Positions 24,380 through 32,085 of a stretch of DNA of 35,186 nucleotides are shown here, in pieces; position 1 is the first letter of the stretch; the number at the start of each line of letters is the position of its first letter. Location: positions 1 through 35,186 of the forward strand of contig DWUV01000063.1 of the NCBI GenBank assembly GCA_019120595.1, written 5' to 3'. Under the pieces are notes generated by a model. It saw only the letters and a program-made list of their open reading frames with translations. It was not told the DNA's origin and did not search any database. Source of the DNA: Candidatus Mediterraneibacter tabaqchaliae. Lineage in GTDB: Bacteria > Bacillota > Clostridia > Lachnospirales > Lachnospiraceae. Both the position numbers and the translations under genes were made by a program.

Positions 24380-25435
24380 TCAAAACTCGGAAAAATCCAG
24401 GACGACTTTCAGCATTTCCGCCCCGTTTTTATCAAACTCGGCAAACGCTTCTGCAGCCTTGTCCGCAGGATACATGTTTGTGATCACCCTGCCCAGGTCC
24501 GCCCTTCCTGCATTGACCAGATCGATCAGCTCGACGAAATCCTTCTTTAAGGCATTGCGGCTCCCGAATACATTCAGCTCTTTCTTCTGGATCAGCGTAA
24601 AATTAAAGTCCAGGTTCTTCTTGCCCACGCCGATCAGCACGACTTTGCCGCCGAAGGCCGCGGCGTCGATGCAGTTCTGGAATGTAGACGGCAGGCCCAC
24701 CGCCTCGATGCACACGTCAAAACCGTAGGCATTTGCATTGCCGCGGATATCGATCTGTCCGGTGATGTCTGCCACCGCTTTTTCCAGCGCCTCAGGGGAC
24801 TCATTCAGGATCATGCCGTCAAATCCGAAATTGTCCATGGCATAGCGCAGCTTCTTTTCCGCTACATCGCACATATAGACTTCTCCGCCCAGTGCCTTTG
24901 CAGCGCATCCCGCCAGCACGCCGATGGTGCCCGCTCCGATGACAAGGACTTTGTCGCCTTTTTTGATCCCGGCTCTCTGCACGCCGTGATAGCTGATGCA
25001 GAACGGCTCTATGGCTGCCAGCAGCTTCGGATCCAGTCCTTTGCCGTCATAGATCCGCTCCAGCGGCATCGTGATGTATTCGCAGAAAGCGCCGTCCCTC
25101 TGGCATCCCATGGTCTGATTGTCCATGCACGCATTGACGATCCCTCTCTCGCAGCTGTAGCAGCTGCCGCAGTTAAAGTAGGGGTTGCAGGTAACGATCA
25201 TCCCCTCTTTCAGTCCGTACTCATTCTCATCGACTTCTACGATCTCCGCGCTGAACTCATGTCCCGGGATGCGTGGATAGTCAAAATATGCAAATGTCCC
25301 CCTGTAGGATCCCAGGTCGCTCCCGCAGATCCCCCCGTAGAGGATCTTTAAAAGAGCTTCCCCCGGTTTCCTTACCGGTTTTTCGATCTCCCGGATCTCC
25401 ACGTGTCCGGGTTCTGTGATATAGATTGCTTTCAC
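24380..25435 (-). CDS. zinc-dependent MDR alcohol dehydrogenase, L-galactonate 5-dehydrogenase (LgoD)-like
   Basis: 351 residues. GTG start at 25435 with AGGAGG about 7 nt upstream. The catalytic zinc ligands are in GGICGSDLGSYRG and IPGHEF. The structural zinc lobe is complete: CGSCYSCERGIVNAC (CxxCxxCx7C). The NAD fold is VLVIGAGTIGVLAG, and IEPFCISYHGVQRAGI is typical of polyol dehydrogenases. The late segment FGSRNALKKDFVELIDLVNAG resembles the GSRNA-T-EDF segment of E. coli LgoD (YjjN), which oxidises L-galactonate to D-tagaturonate. That would feed the UxaB-like enzyme encoded 50 nt downstream. L-idonate, sorbitol or galactitol-phosphate as substrate are alternatives. The family is firm; the substrate is inferred from context. 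Confidence 0.85.
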   Translation of the reverse strand: MKAIYITEPGHVEIREIEKPVRKPGEALLKILYGGICGSDLGSYRGTFAYFDYPRIPGHEFSAEIVEVDENEYGLKEGMIVTCNPYFNCGSCYSCERGIVNACMDNQTMGCQRDGAFCEYITMPLERIYDGKGLDPKLLAAIEPFCISYHGVQRAGIKKGDKVLVIGAGTIGVLAGCAAKALGGEVYMCDVAEKKLRYAMDNFGFDGMILNESPEALEKAVADITGQIDIRGNANAYGFDVCIEAVGLPSTFQNCIDAAAFGGKVVLIGVGKKNLDFNFTLIQKKELNVFGSRNALKKDFVELIDLVNAGRADLGRVITNMYPADKAAEAFAEFDKNGAEMLKVVLDFSEF

Positions 25436-25486
25436 GGTTCTTCCTCCTGTCTTTTATGATCTGTTTTCTTTTTCAGCCGTTTAGAC

Positions 25487-26692
25487 TCAGCGGTCTGCGT
25501 CGATATATTTTTCGTTCCAGATGACCGCGGTCTTCATGGGCGCGCTCTTGGAATAGATCTTATTTTCATAAGCCCCGATGGGATCTTCGGCAAACTCGCC
25601 TTTATCAATGAGCTCTACGATCTCGTCATAGCAGCTCTTCTCAAGGATGCGGATCGCCTCCTCCATATGGTCCTGGCGGAAATTAATGGAGCCGAAGATC
25701 ACCTGGTTCTTAAAGCCGAAGGGCATGGTGTCAAAGGAGACCACCGGGCCTAAGGAGAAGGAATTGTAGATCCCGTTGCATCCCAGCACGCCGTACTGAA
25801 ACGCGATCTCCTGCTCGATCCCCGCGCCGCTGGATCCGATGAACACGGTAGCCGTGCCGCCCAGCTTATCCGTGATCGCTTTCGCCAGCTCTTCTTTTGT
25901 GTCAAAATTGCTCTTTACATAATCTGCCTTTGCCTGCTTCAGGGCAAACGAAACCTTCGGGCTGTCCTCATCGCTCCTCGCCACAAAGACGATCTTTGCC
26001 TCCGGATATTTCTGCCGGATCAGGTCTCCGATGAACATCCCCGTGGTGCCAAGGCCGAAGACGCATACCCTCTGGAATGTCTCTTTTCTCGCGATCTCAC
26101 GCGCCTCTGTCTCCGAGCATTTGTACTGCGCCATCTTTACCCGGAAGTTGTGCGCCTCGCCAAGATCTTCCATGCGCTCTCTCTGGAAGATCATGCAGGC
26201 ATAGGGATCGCTGAACACCAGTTTTTTTGCCAGGGAAAGGGCGATCTTTCCGTCCTTTACATACCCGTCCGGGATCTTCAGGAGCATGTCAGGATTGTAA
26301 TAATCCATATCCGAGAACAGGCCGTCCGCCTGGTCGCATCCGTACTCAAAATAATCCTCTTCCTCCGTATACCGGGTAGGGTCATAGCTGTTCCCCCCGC
26401 GGATCAGGACAATGGCAAAGCGGTTCTCCGACGGCACCCATACCACGCCTTCGTGTCCGTTGATCAGGCGGTCACATCCCGGCGGGAATTTGGCATTTAA
26501 CTCCCCTTTGCGTCCCATCTCCATCAGAGTATGGTCTGTCCCGCAGAATCCGACCAGTACGCTCTCCGCCAGGATCCCTTCCTTCTCTTCCTCTCCTCTG
26601 AGCCTTCTCCTCGGGATATTGTGGATCTCCACATCCCCGTATACAAGAGGCCTGTCTTCACTGTTCTGAAAATATGTACCTTTTACGATCAT
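25487..26692 (-). CDS. atypical glucose-dehydrogenase-like MDR oxidoreductase
   Basis: 401 residues. The N-terminal GroES-like part has the zinc cysteine in SVLVGFCGTDHTLME and the histidine-glutamate pair in INGHEGVVWV. The structural lobe that normally holds CxxCxxCx7C is replaced by RGGNSYDPTRYTEEEDYFEYGCDQADGLFSDMDYYNPDML. The NAD(P) fold is VCVFGLGTTGMFIGDLI. The end IFGSINFRQDHMEEAI recalls the C-terminus of archaeal-type glucose 1-dehydrogenases (SVNA-x5-A pattern). Those enzymes oxidise aldoses at C1 to lactones, which fits the lactonase-like gene 30 nt upstream. AGGAGG lies 7 nt before the ATG. The true sugar is unknown. An insert rich in lysine and charged residues before the NAD fold (about 170-205) is also unusual. 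Confidence 0.75.
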   Translation of the reverse strand: MIVKGTYFQNSEDRPLVYGDVEIHNIPRRRLRGEEEKEGILAESVLVGFCGTDHTLMEMGRKGELNAKFPPGCDRLINGHEGVVWVPSENRFAIVLIRGGNSYDPTRYTEEEDYFEYGCDQADGLFSDMDYYNPDMLLKIPDGYVKDGKIALSLAKKLVFSDPYACMIFQRERMEDLGEAHNFRVKMAQYKCSETEAREIARKETFQRVCVFGLGTTGMFIGDLIRQKYPEAKIVFVARSDEDSPKVSFALKQAKADYVKSNFDTKEELAKAITDKLGGTATVFIGSSGAGIEQEIAFQYGVLGCNGIYNSFSLGPVVSFDTMPFGFKNQVIFGSINFRQDHMEEAIRILEKSCYDEIVELIDKGEFAEDPIGAYENKIYSKSAPMKTAVIWNEKYIDADR

Positions 26693-26722
26693 ATTAAATC
26701 CTCCTAATAGTTAATTGCCGGG

Positions 26723-27601
26723 TCATTCCACCATGTTGATCATCTTATCCGGGACTGCCAGTTTCGGGAATCCGTAAAACTTCTCCGCGTTTTCACCCAG
26801 GAATTTTCTCTTTTCCTCGTCTGACAGCTCTGTTGTCTTCTCCACGAAATCCTTGCTCATGTCATAAGTGATCGCTGTCATTGTCCTCGGGTAGTCGCTG
26901 CCCCACATCAGTTTGTCTATGCCGCAGATATCGATGGCAGTGCGGATCGCCCTCACCGCTGACGGATACGGATAGAACTCCCTGTGAAAGAGCCATGTGA
27001 TGCCGCCGCTCTCGATATAGACATTTTTATGCTTTGCAAGAGCGATCTGCTTCTCCCAGCCGTCCACTGTGACCATGCCGAAATGTCCCACCGCGATGCG
27101 CAGGTCCGGGTGTCTTCCGATCAGCTCCTCCAAGGCGTCTGTCTGCAGATCCCCGTCCGCCATGTCAATGGCAACGAATTTTCCCAGACGCTCCGCCTGT
27201 GCGAAGACTTCCTCGTGGGCAAGAAGATCTTGATTATCCAGCCTGCCCCCGCAGATCTTTACGCCGTCAAACCGGGACATCCATTCGTCCGCGATCGGTT
27301 TCTCCTCATACAGACAGGTGATCCGCATCCGGTCCGGGTATTTCTCCTTACACTCCAGAAGATAACTGTCCTGACTGCCGTCTATATATTCCTGTGTGAT
27401 CACACAGCCGCTGACCCGCGCGTAATCCATATTTGCCATCAGCATTTCCACGGTATTGCGGCCGTCAAGCATATAGGGCGGCATCATCTGTCTCAGTTCG
27501 CCGCCGAAATCGCTCCTCCCGCCGGTAAGCGGGATCACCGGTTTTCCGTTCACACGGCCTGCCTGAGGGTTCCATAAGTGTGCATGTGCATCAATGATCA
27601 T
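26723..27601 (-). CDS. amidohydrolase family 2 protein, probable sugar lactonase
   Basis: About 292 residues from the ATG at 27601. AGGAGGAG sits just upstream; the track's start adds 7 residues containing the ribosome site. It is a TIM-barrel metal hydrolase: MIIDAHAHLW (HxH metal pair at the start), DGVKICGGRL (strand carrying a lysine), RIAVGHFG (histidine) and LMWGSDYPRTMT (catalytic aspartate at the end of the barrel). Family members in sugar pathways hydrolyse L-fucono-, L-rhamnono- or L-galactono-lactones; others are decarboxylases (ACMSD-like). Being first in an operon with three sugar-type dehydrogenases, a lactonase is the best reading. It is divergent from the AraC-family regulator, with 138 nt between them. 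Confidence 0.85.
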   Translation of the reverse strand: MIIDAHAHLWNPQAGRVNGKPVIPLTGGRSDFGGELRQMMPPYMLDGRNTVEMLMANMDYARVSGCVITQEYIDGSQDSYLLECKEKYPDRMRITCLYEEKPIADEWMSRFDGVKICGGRLDNQDLLAHEEVFAQAERLGKFVAIDMADGDLQTDALEELIGRHPDLRIAVGHFGMVTVDGWEKQIALAKHKNVYIESGGITWLFHREFYPYPSAVRAIRTAIDICGIDKLMWGSDYPRTMTAITYDMSKDFVEKTTELSDEEKRKFLGENAEKFYGFPKLAVPDKMINMVE

Positions 27602-27637
27602 ATAACTCCTCCTTCTGACCATATTTTTCTCTCAATC

Positions 27638-27667
27638 TTGCTTTCATTATATCTCCTGTGGTACGAT
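27638..27667 (+). promoter_or_regulatory. candidate promoter of the AraC-family regulator
   Basis: TTGCTT (27638-27643), 18 bp, TACGAT (27662-27667) on the plus strand, about 72 nt before the regulator's ATG. It overlaps the -10 of the divergent operon, so the two directions may compete. Confidence 0.4.
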
Positions 27668-27674
27668 GAAGATA
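27646..27674 (-). promoter_or_regulatory. candidate promoter of the catabolic operon
   Basis: TATAAT (27651-27646) on the minus strand, 45 nt before the lactonase-like ATG. The hexamer 17 bp upstream is TATCTT, a poor -35. That fits a promoter needing an activator such as the divergent AraC-type protein. Confidence 0.5.
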
Positions 27675-27739
27675 CATCAAAATCAGACAATTACGGTATA
27701 TCCGTGTCCGATAAGCGTACTTTGAGAGGAGCATCTTCT

Positions 27740-28609
27740 ATGAAAAATGACAATCTGAACATTACCTTCTCAATAGGGAAATATATGATCACGATCCTGA
27801 AATTTACTTATGAATGCCAGACCTGGAATACCCCGTCCCATTCCCACAGCTCCAACAGCTATGAGCTCCACTATATCCCCCAGGGAAAGGGGACATTGAT
27901 CAGCAGCCAGAAGTCCTACGCCCTGTATCCCAATGTCCTGTATACGACCGGTCCCCATATCGAGCACCAGCAGTATCCGGACCCTTCTGATCCAACCTAT
28001 GAATACTGCATTTATCTGAGGATCGAGGAGCCCCATGCAAAGCAGCGCAGAAAAAATCTGGACCGGGAAACTATCATGGATATGTTTTTAAACTACCCGT
28101 TCTGGTACGGAACTGACCACGCGGAACTCCCGGTCACTCTGGAACAGATCCGGCAGGAGATCTTTGATCCAAGGCCGGGCGGAGCACTGATGCTCGAAGC
28201 GCTGTTTATCCAGTTCATGGTCAAGGTCCTGCGCAACTATAAACCTGCATCCAAAGCCGCGATCACATCGATCCCGATCCCCCTGATCAAAGCCTATATC
28301 CTGATCGAGGACAGTTTCCTTTTAGAATATGACACGATCACGCTTGAAGAGCTGTCACGGAGACTGGGCTTGAGCACCCGTCAGACCAGCAGGGTCTTAT
28401 TTGACAGATACGGGCAGAATTTCACTCAGAAGCGGACCGAAGCGAGGATGGCGGCAGCGGCGACCTTTTTAAAAGAGGGCAGGCTCTCCGTCTCCGAGAT
28501 CGCGTCCAGGCTGGGCTACTCCTGTCCGAACCATTTTCACGCAGCGTTCAAAAAGTATTATCAAATGACTGCCACGGAATATAAGAACCGGTATCTGGAC
28601 AGACCGTGA
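27740..28609 (+). CDS. AraC family transcriptional regulator
   Basis: 289 residues from the ATG at 27740 (GAGAGGAG 8-9 nt upstream; the track's frame begins 54 codons earlier without a ribosome site). The N-terminal half (about 1-150) looks like a cupin sensor domain: WNTPSHSHSSNSYELHYIPQGKGTLISSQKSYALYPNVLYTTGP carries the HxH region and the beta turns of sugar-sensing AraC proteins. The C-terminal half holds two helix-turn-helix units, ITLEELSRRLGLSTRQTSRVLFDRYG and LSVSEIASRLGYSCPNHFHAAFKKYYQMTATEYKNR. It is transcribed away from the four dehydrogenase/lactonase genes and very likely controls them in response to the substrate or an intermediate. It ends before a bidirectional terminator shared with rpsO. 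Confidence 0.92.
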   Translation: MKNDNLNITFSIGKYMITILKFTYECQTWNTPSHSHSSNSYELHYIPQGKGTLISSQKSYALYPNVLYTTGPHIEHQQYPDPSDPTYEYCIYLRIEEPHAKQRRKNLDRETIMDMFLNYPFWYGTDHAELPVTLEQIRQEIFDPRPGGALMLEALFIQFMVKVLRNYKPASKAAITSIPIPLIKAYILIEDSFLLEYDTITLEELSRRLGLSTRQTSRVLFDRYGQNFTQKRTEARMAAAATFLKEGRLSVSEIASRLGYSCPNHFHAAFKKYYQMTATEYKNRYLDRP

Positions 28610-28649
28610 AAGCGGTGTTCCGCGACAGGCCATAGATCAAAAAACATCA

Positions 28650-28697
28650 AAAAAAGCGCCGGCTGCATGGAAATCCATTTGCCGCCGGCGCTTTTTT
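28650..28697. terminator. bidirectional terminator between araC-type gene and rpsO
   Basis: A-tract, GCGCCGGC, a loop with a small inner ATGGA/TCCAT stem, GCCGGCGC, then TTTTTT. The stem is perfect, GC-rich and flanked by A6/T6, so it should stop transcripts from both strands: the regulator on plus and rpsO on minus. Confidence 0.85.
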
Positions 28698-28723
28698 CAT
28701 CCTGTTCCTTACCCGATCCCGGA

Positions 28724-28990
28724 TTATTTTCTAAGTCCGAGTCTCTCGATCAGGGAACGATATCTCTCGATATCTACTTTCTTAAGGTATGCAAGAAGTC
28801 CTCTTCTCTGACCTACCATCTTAAGAAGTCCTCTTCTTGAGTGGTGATCCTTCGGGTTAGCCTTGAAGTGCTCTGTGAGCTCATTGATCCTTGCTGTCAG
28901 GATCGCTACCTGTACCTCCGGTGAACCTGTGTCACCCTCGCTTCTTCCATACTCTTTGATGATTGCCTGTTTCTTGTCTTTTGCGATCAT
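28724..28990 (-). CDS. rpsO: 30S ribosomal protein S15
   Basis: 88 residues, the exact usual length. The sequence [73 protein letters not shown] carries the conserved GDTGSPEVQ and HSRRGLL..V..RR..L.YL signatures. S15 binds the central domain of 16S rRNA early in small-subunit assembly. It has its own promoter and a structured leader. A strong AAGGAGGAG precedes the ATG. In many bacteria pnp follows directly; here a catabolic cassette lies between the two. Confidence 0.98.
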   Translation of the reverse strand: MIAKDKKQAIIKEYGRSEGDTGSPEVQVAILTARINELTEHFKANPKDHHSRRGLLKMVGQRRGLLAYLKKVDIERYRSLIERLGLRK

Positions 28991-29024
28991 GCTTTGTCTC
29001 CTCCTTAAATATACTCTGGTAACC

Positions 29025-29072
29025 GCCTGGCATTAAGCGATGGCTGGAGTCTTCCGATCACCGAACGCCGGC
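29025..29072 (-). ncRNA. rpsO leader hairpin, candidate S15 autoregulatory element
   Basis: The leader RNA folds as GCC-GGCGUU-(C)-GGUGAU, loop, AUCGCU-(U)-AAUGCC-(A)-GGC: about 15 pairs including G-U wobbles, with a possible small GGA/UCC stem at the top. It ends about 20 nt before the AAGGAGG of rpsO. S15 leaders in several phyla bind the protein and block translation, with unrelated folds in different groups. A regulatory role here is inferred from position and structure only. Confidence 0.45.
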
Positions 29073-29091
29073 TGATTGTGTAACCTCAGCT

Positions 29092-29120
29092 AGTATAGCA
29101 CAGCACACTGTGGTTGTAAA
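29092..29120 (-). promoter_or_regulatory. sigma-A promoter of rpsO
   Basis: TTTACA (29120-29115), 17 bp, TATACT (29097-29092) on the minus strand, giving a leader of about 95 nt before the rpsO ATG. Confidence 0.7.
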
Positions 29121-29154
29121 GAAAATTTTCAATGACTGTATGCCAGTCTGTATG

Positions 29155-30060
29155 TCAGTTTTTTAAGCTTCGATCTTTAAAGAAATCGATCCCGTACTGC
29201 ATGTCCTTCATGACCTGCTCTTTCAGCTCTTCCACAGAGCCGAATTTCACCTCCGGGCGTTCAAACCCGCAGAACCGGACCGTCACTTCTTTGCCGTAGG
29301 CATCTCCCTCATATCCGTAGACATAGACTTCAAAAAGCCGCCTGCGCTCATCCGTGACCGTGGGCTTGACCCCGGCGTTTCCCACGCCGTTGTACCACTC
29401 TCCGTCGATCTTCACCCGGCAGGCATAGACTCCGTACCTGGGGAGGATCTTCTGCGCTTCCGGCTCCACATTCATCGTCGGGAATCCCAGCGTCCGCCCG
29501 AGCTGTTTCCCGTGGCGGACAGGCCCGGTGAGTTCATAAGGGTAGCCCAGGAGCCGCTCCGCGAGCCGGACGTCCCCCTGCGCGAGGGCATCCCGGATAT
29601 AGGTGCTGCTGATGATCATATCCCCGTACCGCTCCTTTTCCACCACATCCACGGTATAGCCATATTGAGGGGCATATCGTTCCAGCATCTCCACGCTCCC
29701 GCGCTTATTGTGCCCGAAAGCAAAGTCCCTGCCCACGACGATATGGGCCGCGTTTAATCCCGCGCACAGGATGTCCCGGATAAAGTCTTCCGCCTCCATA
29801 TTCCTGAGCGTCTCTGTAAACGGACAGTCGATCAGGCAGTCGATCTTCCCCTCCAGATGCTCCCTGCGCTCCCGGTTCGTCATGATCGCATCCCTGTGCA
29901 TGTCAAAAGCGCAGAGCACACTGTCGCATTCATCGGAGGCATAGTCCCTTATTTTATCCACCAGTTTCTGATGCCCCCTGTGGAGTCCGTCAAACTTCCC
30001 TATGGTTACTGCCGTCTTTTTTGTCCCGTGATAATTTTCTATTCCTGTAATATAATCCAT
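29155..30060 (-). CDS. ribF: bifunctional riboflavin kinase / FAD synthetase RibF
   Basis: 301 residues. The N-terminal FAD-synthetase domain (about 1-180) has VTIGKFDGLHRGHQKLVDKI with the HxGH-like nucleotidyltransferase motif, and VVGRDFAFGHNKRGSVEML and ISSTYIRDALAQGDV. The C-terminal riboflavin kinase domain (about 183-300) has GPVRHGKQLGRTLGFPTMNVEPE and YGVYACRVKIDGEWYNGVGNAGVKPT. It makes FMN from riboflavin and then FAD. It follows truB by 7 nt, in the infB-rbfA-nrnA-truB-ribF operon. The FAD-dependent enzyme at 8117 would use its product. Confidence 0.97.
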   Translation of the reverse strand: MDYITGIENYHGTKKTAVTIGKFDGLHRGHQKLVDKIRDYASDECDSVLCAFDMHRDAIMTNRERREHLEGKIDCLIDCPFTETLRNMEAEDFIRDILCAGLNAAHIVVGRDFAFGHNKRGSVEMLERYAPQYGYTVDVVEKERYGDMIISSTYIRDALAQGDVRLAERLLGYPYELTGPVRHGKQLGRTLGFPTMNVEPEAQKILPRYGVYACRVKIDGEWYNGVGNAGVKPTVTDERRRLFEVYVYGYEGDAYGKEVTVRFCGFERPEVKFGSVEELKEQVMKDMQYGIDFFKDRSLKN

Positions 30061-30067
30061 GCCTGCC

Positions 30068-31060
30068 TCATCTGTCCTTTTTCTCTGTTTTGCCTGCGCT
30101 CAGTCCATCGGGATCAAGGAACATTTTTTCCAGCCGGAACTGCCCCCGTTTTCCCTCGTACCGATAGATGCCAATGAACCGTTCCCGGCTGTCATATACG
30201 CGGAATCTTTCCCCGTCTGCCGGTCCCGCGGCACAGCTTTTCTGTTCCGGGGCTCCGGCAGGTTCCGCTCCGCCCGGCTGCCGTATGACATGTTTCAGAC
30301 AGAAAGGATTTCCGTTATATCCGAGAGAGACTGCCCCGTCCTTTAAAACCACCTGCCTCAATTCAGGAAATACACTGTCCAGGGGAAGGAGGATCTGTGA
30401 CAGGTTCCCATTCTTTGCGTGGTCCTCCACGTCTGCCAGCCGCAGGCTCTCTTCCAGGCGGAATCTTCCCACGCGTGTGCGGAGCAGTGACTCCATGCAT
30501 CCTCCCACGCCCAGCTTCTCTCCGATATCATGGCAGAGCGTGCGGATATAAGTTCCTTTGGAGCAGTCCACTTCCATGCGCACACGCGGGAGAAAGACTT
30601 CCTTCACCCGGATGTCATGGATGAGGACTTTCCTGCTCCTACGCTCTACGGTCTTTCCTTCCCTTGCCAGTTCATAGAGCTTTTTCCCGCCCACTTTCAG
30701 TGCGGAATACATGGGCGGGATCTGGTCGTATTCCCCGATAAAACTCCGGATACATCCCAGCACATCCTCCTCTGTGACACCCGCTGTCTGCCGTTCGGCC
30801 AGGACAGCGCCCGAGATGTCCTGAGTGTCTGTCGTCTTCCCGAGGAGCAGGACCGTCTCGTAAGTCTTGTCCTTATCCGTGAGCAGGTCGCAGACCTTTG
30901 TCGCCCTGCCCAGACAGACAGGAAGCACCCCCTCCGCATCGGGATCGAGGGTGCCTGTATGTCCGATCTTCTTCTGTCCCACGATGCCCCTCAGGCGGGC
31001 GACAACATCGTGGGAAGTCCATCCTTTTTCTTTATAAATATTCAGAATCCCGTTGATCAT
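30068..31060 (-). CDS. truB: tRNA pseudouridine(55) synthase TruB
   Basis: 330 residues. MINGILNIYKEKGWTSHDVVARLRG and KKIGHTGTLDPDAEGVLPVCLGRATK contain the catalytic aspartate of the TruB family. DKTYETVLLLGKTTDTQD, YSALKVGGKKLYELAREG and CSKGTYIRTLCHDIGEKLG are further conserved blocks. It makes pseudouridine 55 in the T-loop of tRNAs. The C-terminal part has a Gly/Ala/Pro-rich stretch (PGGAEPAGAPEQKSCAAGPADG, about 268-289) before the final beta-strands, longer than usual and probably a loop insertion. It lies between nrnA (23-nt gap) and ribF (7-nt gap). Confidence 0.97.
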   Translation of the reverse strand: MINGILNIYKEKGWTSHDVVARLRGIVGQKKIGHTGTLDPDAEGVLPVCLGRATKVCDLLTDKDKTYETVLLLGKTTDTQDISGAVLAERQTAGVTEEDVLGCIRSFIGEYDQIPPMYSALKVGGKKLYELAREGKTVERRSRKVLIHDIRVKEVFLPRVRMEVDCSKGTYIRTLCHDIGEKLGVGGCMESLLRTRVGRFRLEESLRLADVEDHAKNGNLSQILLPLDSVFPELRQVVLKDGAVSLGYNGNPFCLKHVIRQPGGAEPAGAPEQKSCAAGPADGERFRVYDSRERFIGIYRYEGKRGQFRLEKMFLDPDGLSAGKTEKKDR

Positions 31061-31083
31061 TCTCTTCTCATCCTGTCACTTCT

Positions 31084-32085
31084 CTATTCCTGCGGTGATC
31101 CGCTGCCGCTGTGGTCGAGCTGCAGCGCGATCCTGGCTGTGATATTGTTGATCACATCGTGGCTGGAGCCGCTCATCGTGACTCCTGCCGCGCGCACATG
31201 CCCGCCGCCGCCGAAATGCTTCGCGATCACGCTGACATCCACCGCGCCCTTTGAGCGCAGGCTGACCTTGAACTTCTGGGGCTCGATCTCATGGAGAAAG
31301 ATCGCCACTTCTACCCCTTTCGTCTGGCGCAGCTGGCTTACGATCCCCTCCAGGTCAGCGGGCTGTGCCTGGAAGAACCGCATGGACCGCTGGCGGATCA
31401 CAGAGACAATGCAGCGCTTATCCATGATAAGCATGCTCTCCAGGAGCGCGCGCCCCAGGATCTGGTTCTGGATGTACGTTTTCTCATAGTATGTCTTCTC
31501 AATGATCTCACTGCCGTTGATGCCTTTGCGCATCAGCTCCGCCGCGATCTCCATAGTCTCCGGGGAGGTGCAGGAATACTGGAACACGCCGGTATCGTGC
31601 ACGATTCCCATGTAGAGTGCTTCCGCCACTGCTTTGCTGATCTTTTCTTTCTCAGTCAGCCGAAAGATCAGCTCTGATGTAGAACTGGAGTCAGGGACAA
31701 TATAATTATAGTCTGCAAACGCATCATTGCTGATATGATGGTCAATGCACAGTGTCTCAGCGGCAGCCTCAAATAACGGCTCCGAAAAGCCCAGGCGCTT
31801 TGCGTCCCCGCAGTCCAGGCAGATAAAAAGATCATACGGCCCCGTCCCGTCAGGGATCTGCGTCTTCACTTCGTCCGTCCCGCTGATCATACGGTATGCC
31901 TCCGGCACATCTTCCAGATAGACATCCGTATGGATGTGCGGGAACTGTTCTTTCAGATAGAGATACAGACCCATACAGGATCCGACACAGTCGCCGTCCG
32001 GGCGGACATGCCCGCCCAGTGCGACGCTGCGCTTGTCTTTTAAGATATCTTCTAATACAATCGTCATATCAATCTTCAGCTCCAT
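31084..32085 (-). CDS. nrnA: DHH-family nanoRNase / PAP phosphatase NrnA
   Basis: 333 residues. The DHH domain shows ALGGHVRPDGDCVGSCMG (DxD motif), FICLDCGD and CIDHHISNDAFADYNYI (DHH motif). The C-terminal DHHA1 domain ends with FGGGGHVRAAG (GGGH). NrnA degrades 2-5-nt RNAs and, in related proteins, pAp to AMP; some relatives cleave pGpG or c-di-AMP products. It lies between rbfA and truB as in many Firmicutes. The chosen ATG overlaps rbfA by 17 nt. A second ATG at 32067 sits just after the rbfA stop but is farther from its GGAG. Confidence 0.95.
   Translation of the reverse strand: MELKIDMTIVLEDILKDKRSVALGGHVRPDGDCVGSCMGLYLYLKEQFPHIHTDVYLEDVPEAYRMISGTDEVKTQIPDGTGPYDLFICLDCGDAKRLGFSEPLFEAAAETLCIDHHISNDAFADYNYIVPDSSSTSELIFRLTEKEKISKAVAEALYMGIVHDTGVFQYSCTSPETMEIAAELMRKGINGSEIIEKTYYEKTYIQNQILGRALLESMLIMDKRCIVSVIRQRSMRFFQAQPADLEGIVSQLRQTKGVEVAIFLHEIEPQKFKVSLRSKGAVDVSVIAKHFGGGGHVRAAGVTMSGSSHDVINNITARIALQLDHSGSGSPQE

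Noticed and set aside
30530-31489. 319-aa plus-strand ORF opposite truB and nrnA
   Set aside because: Crosses two conserved genes on the other strand and has no recognisable domain.
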